DNA from: Spisula solida
Taxonomy: Eukaryota; Mollusca; Bivalvia; Venerida; Mactridae
DNA length: 64,000 bases
Direction of reading: 5' to 3'
Assembly (NCBI GenBank): GCA_947247005.1
Contig: OX365944.1
Location: 25,333,501-25,397,500 of the forward strand
The first letter of the stretch is position 1, and every line of letters begins with the position of its first letter. Positions 63,436-64,000 of this stretch are shown piece after piece. The position numbers and the translations under genes were made by a program. The notes beneath the pieces were generated by a model. The model saw only the letters and a list, made by a program, of their open reading frames with translations, was not told the DNA's origin and searched no databases.

Positions 63436-64000
63436 TACTCACGTATTGAACTTTGACAATAACCACACGTATTTGCATCATCATTTCTTTTAGATTGTTA
63501 CGTAATAAACATCTTTCTAACATGTTTATTGGAATGCAAACTAATGCAAATATATTACCTTAAATAATGCAAAATTAATTCCAGCCTGTTTCATTTTAAC
63601 AGATAATATGACATGTGATATTTTTATGACAGGCGTCAAGACATTTTAACTATATTGTTAGGAGAAGCGAAATTAGTTTTTGTCAGAAATGGGACCGAAG
63701 AAGATAATTATGATGTCGCAAAATGACAGCTCGTCTCCAGAGTAACAAAAAACAAGACATATCTTACAAATATTAATTCAATAAAAACAAATAAGCTTCA
63801 GAAGAATGAAAATACAAATCGAGATATATGATTTGTTTACACAATCTAAGACGGCCATGTAAGACTTATTCGTCTACCAGAGGAATTATTCAGACGGTTC
63901 GTAGTTTTTTAAAACTAACAAAGACTGCATTAAGTTTAAGATGTCTCTTTCCACATGACATAAACTCATAACATCGCACTATACAGCGATAAATATTGCC
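63436..64000. other. Intergenic, nothing recognised
   Basis: AT-rich DNA to the end of the window. Confidence 0.5.

Overview
The window looks like non-coding, AT-rich DNA from an animal. A lophotrochozoan, most likely a bivalve mollusc, fits best. The reasons are degenerate tRNA-derived SINEs, decayed pieces of an APE-endonuclease non-LTR retrotransposon, small inverted-repeat elements, no operon-like gene packing, and a very high load of unrelated minisatellites. The species cannot be fixed from the sequence. No complete, recognisable host protein-coding gene was found. Nearly all long open frames lie inside tandem arrays, where the repeat unit simply lacks stop codons.

Layout. 1-7 kb: mostly unique DNA with a 71-bp hairpin element, a promoter-like segment at 1784-1856 (two ZNF143/STAF-like sites and a CTCF-like site), a short frameshifted coding-like stretch just downstream, a 52-bp minisatellite carrying CRE motifs, and the first SINEs. 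7-17 kb: a 0.5-kb (NTG)n tract, a 255-bp inverted-repeat element, several minisatellites (77, about 50, 58 and about 23 bp) and a cluster of CRE and E-box motifs. 17-27 kb: a 131-bp MITE-like element with 9-bp flanking direct repeats, a Tc1/mariner-like helix-turn-helix remnant, and more SINEs. 27-42 kb: a succession of arrays with units of 74, 60, about 95, about 80-105, 14, 36, 31 and 31 bp.

43-58 kb: the most striking structure. An array of 65-bp monomers in 130-bp dimers occurs twice in opposite orientation, at about 43.3-48.56 kb and 52.99-58.25 kb. About 4.4 kb of mostly unique DNA lies between the copies. A non-repetitive island of about 250 bp and the outer flank are shared by both arms, so one composite block was duplicated and inverted. 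58-64 kb: a SINE, two fragments of a non-LTR retrotransposon in the order 3' part then 5' part, a 30/60-bp array, another SINE and a CT-rich repeat.

By my rough sum, tandem arrays fill more than a third of the window. No gene network can be described. The functional leads are the promoter-like segment near 1.8 kb and the regulatory or RNA-binding motifs that some arrays multiply (CRE, E-box, and Pumilio-type UGUANAUA on one strand of the 14-bp array). All homology calls were made by eye, and identities and copy numbers are approximate.
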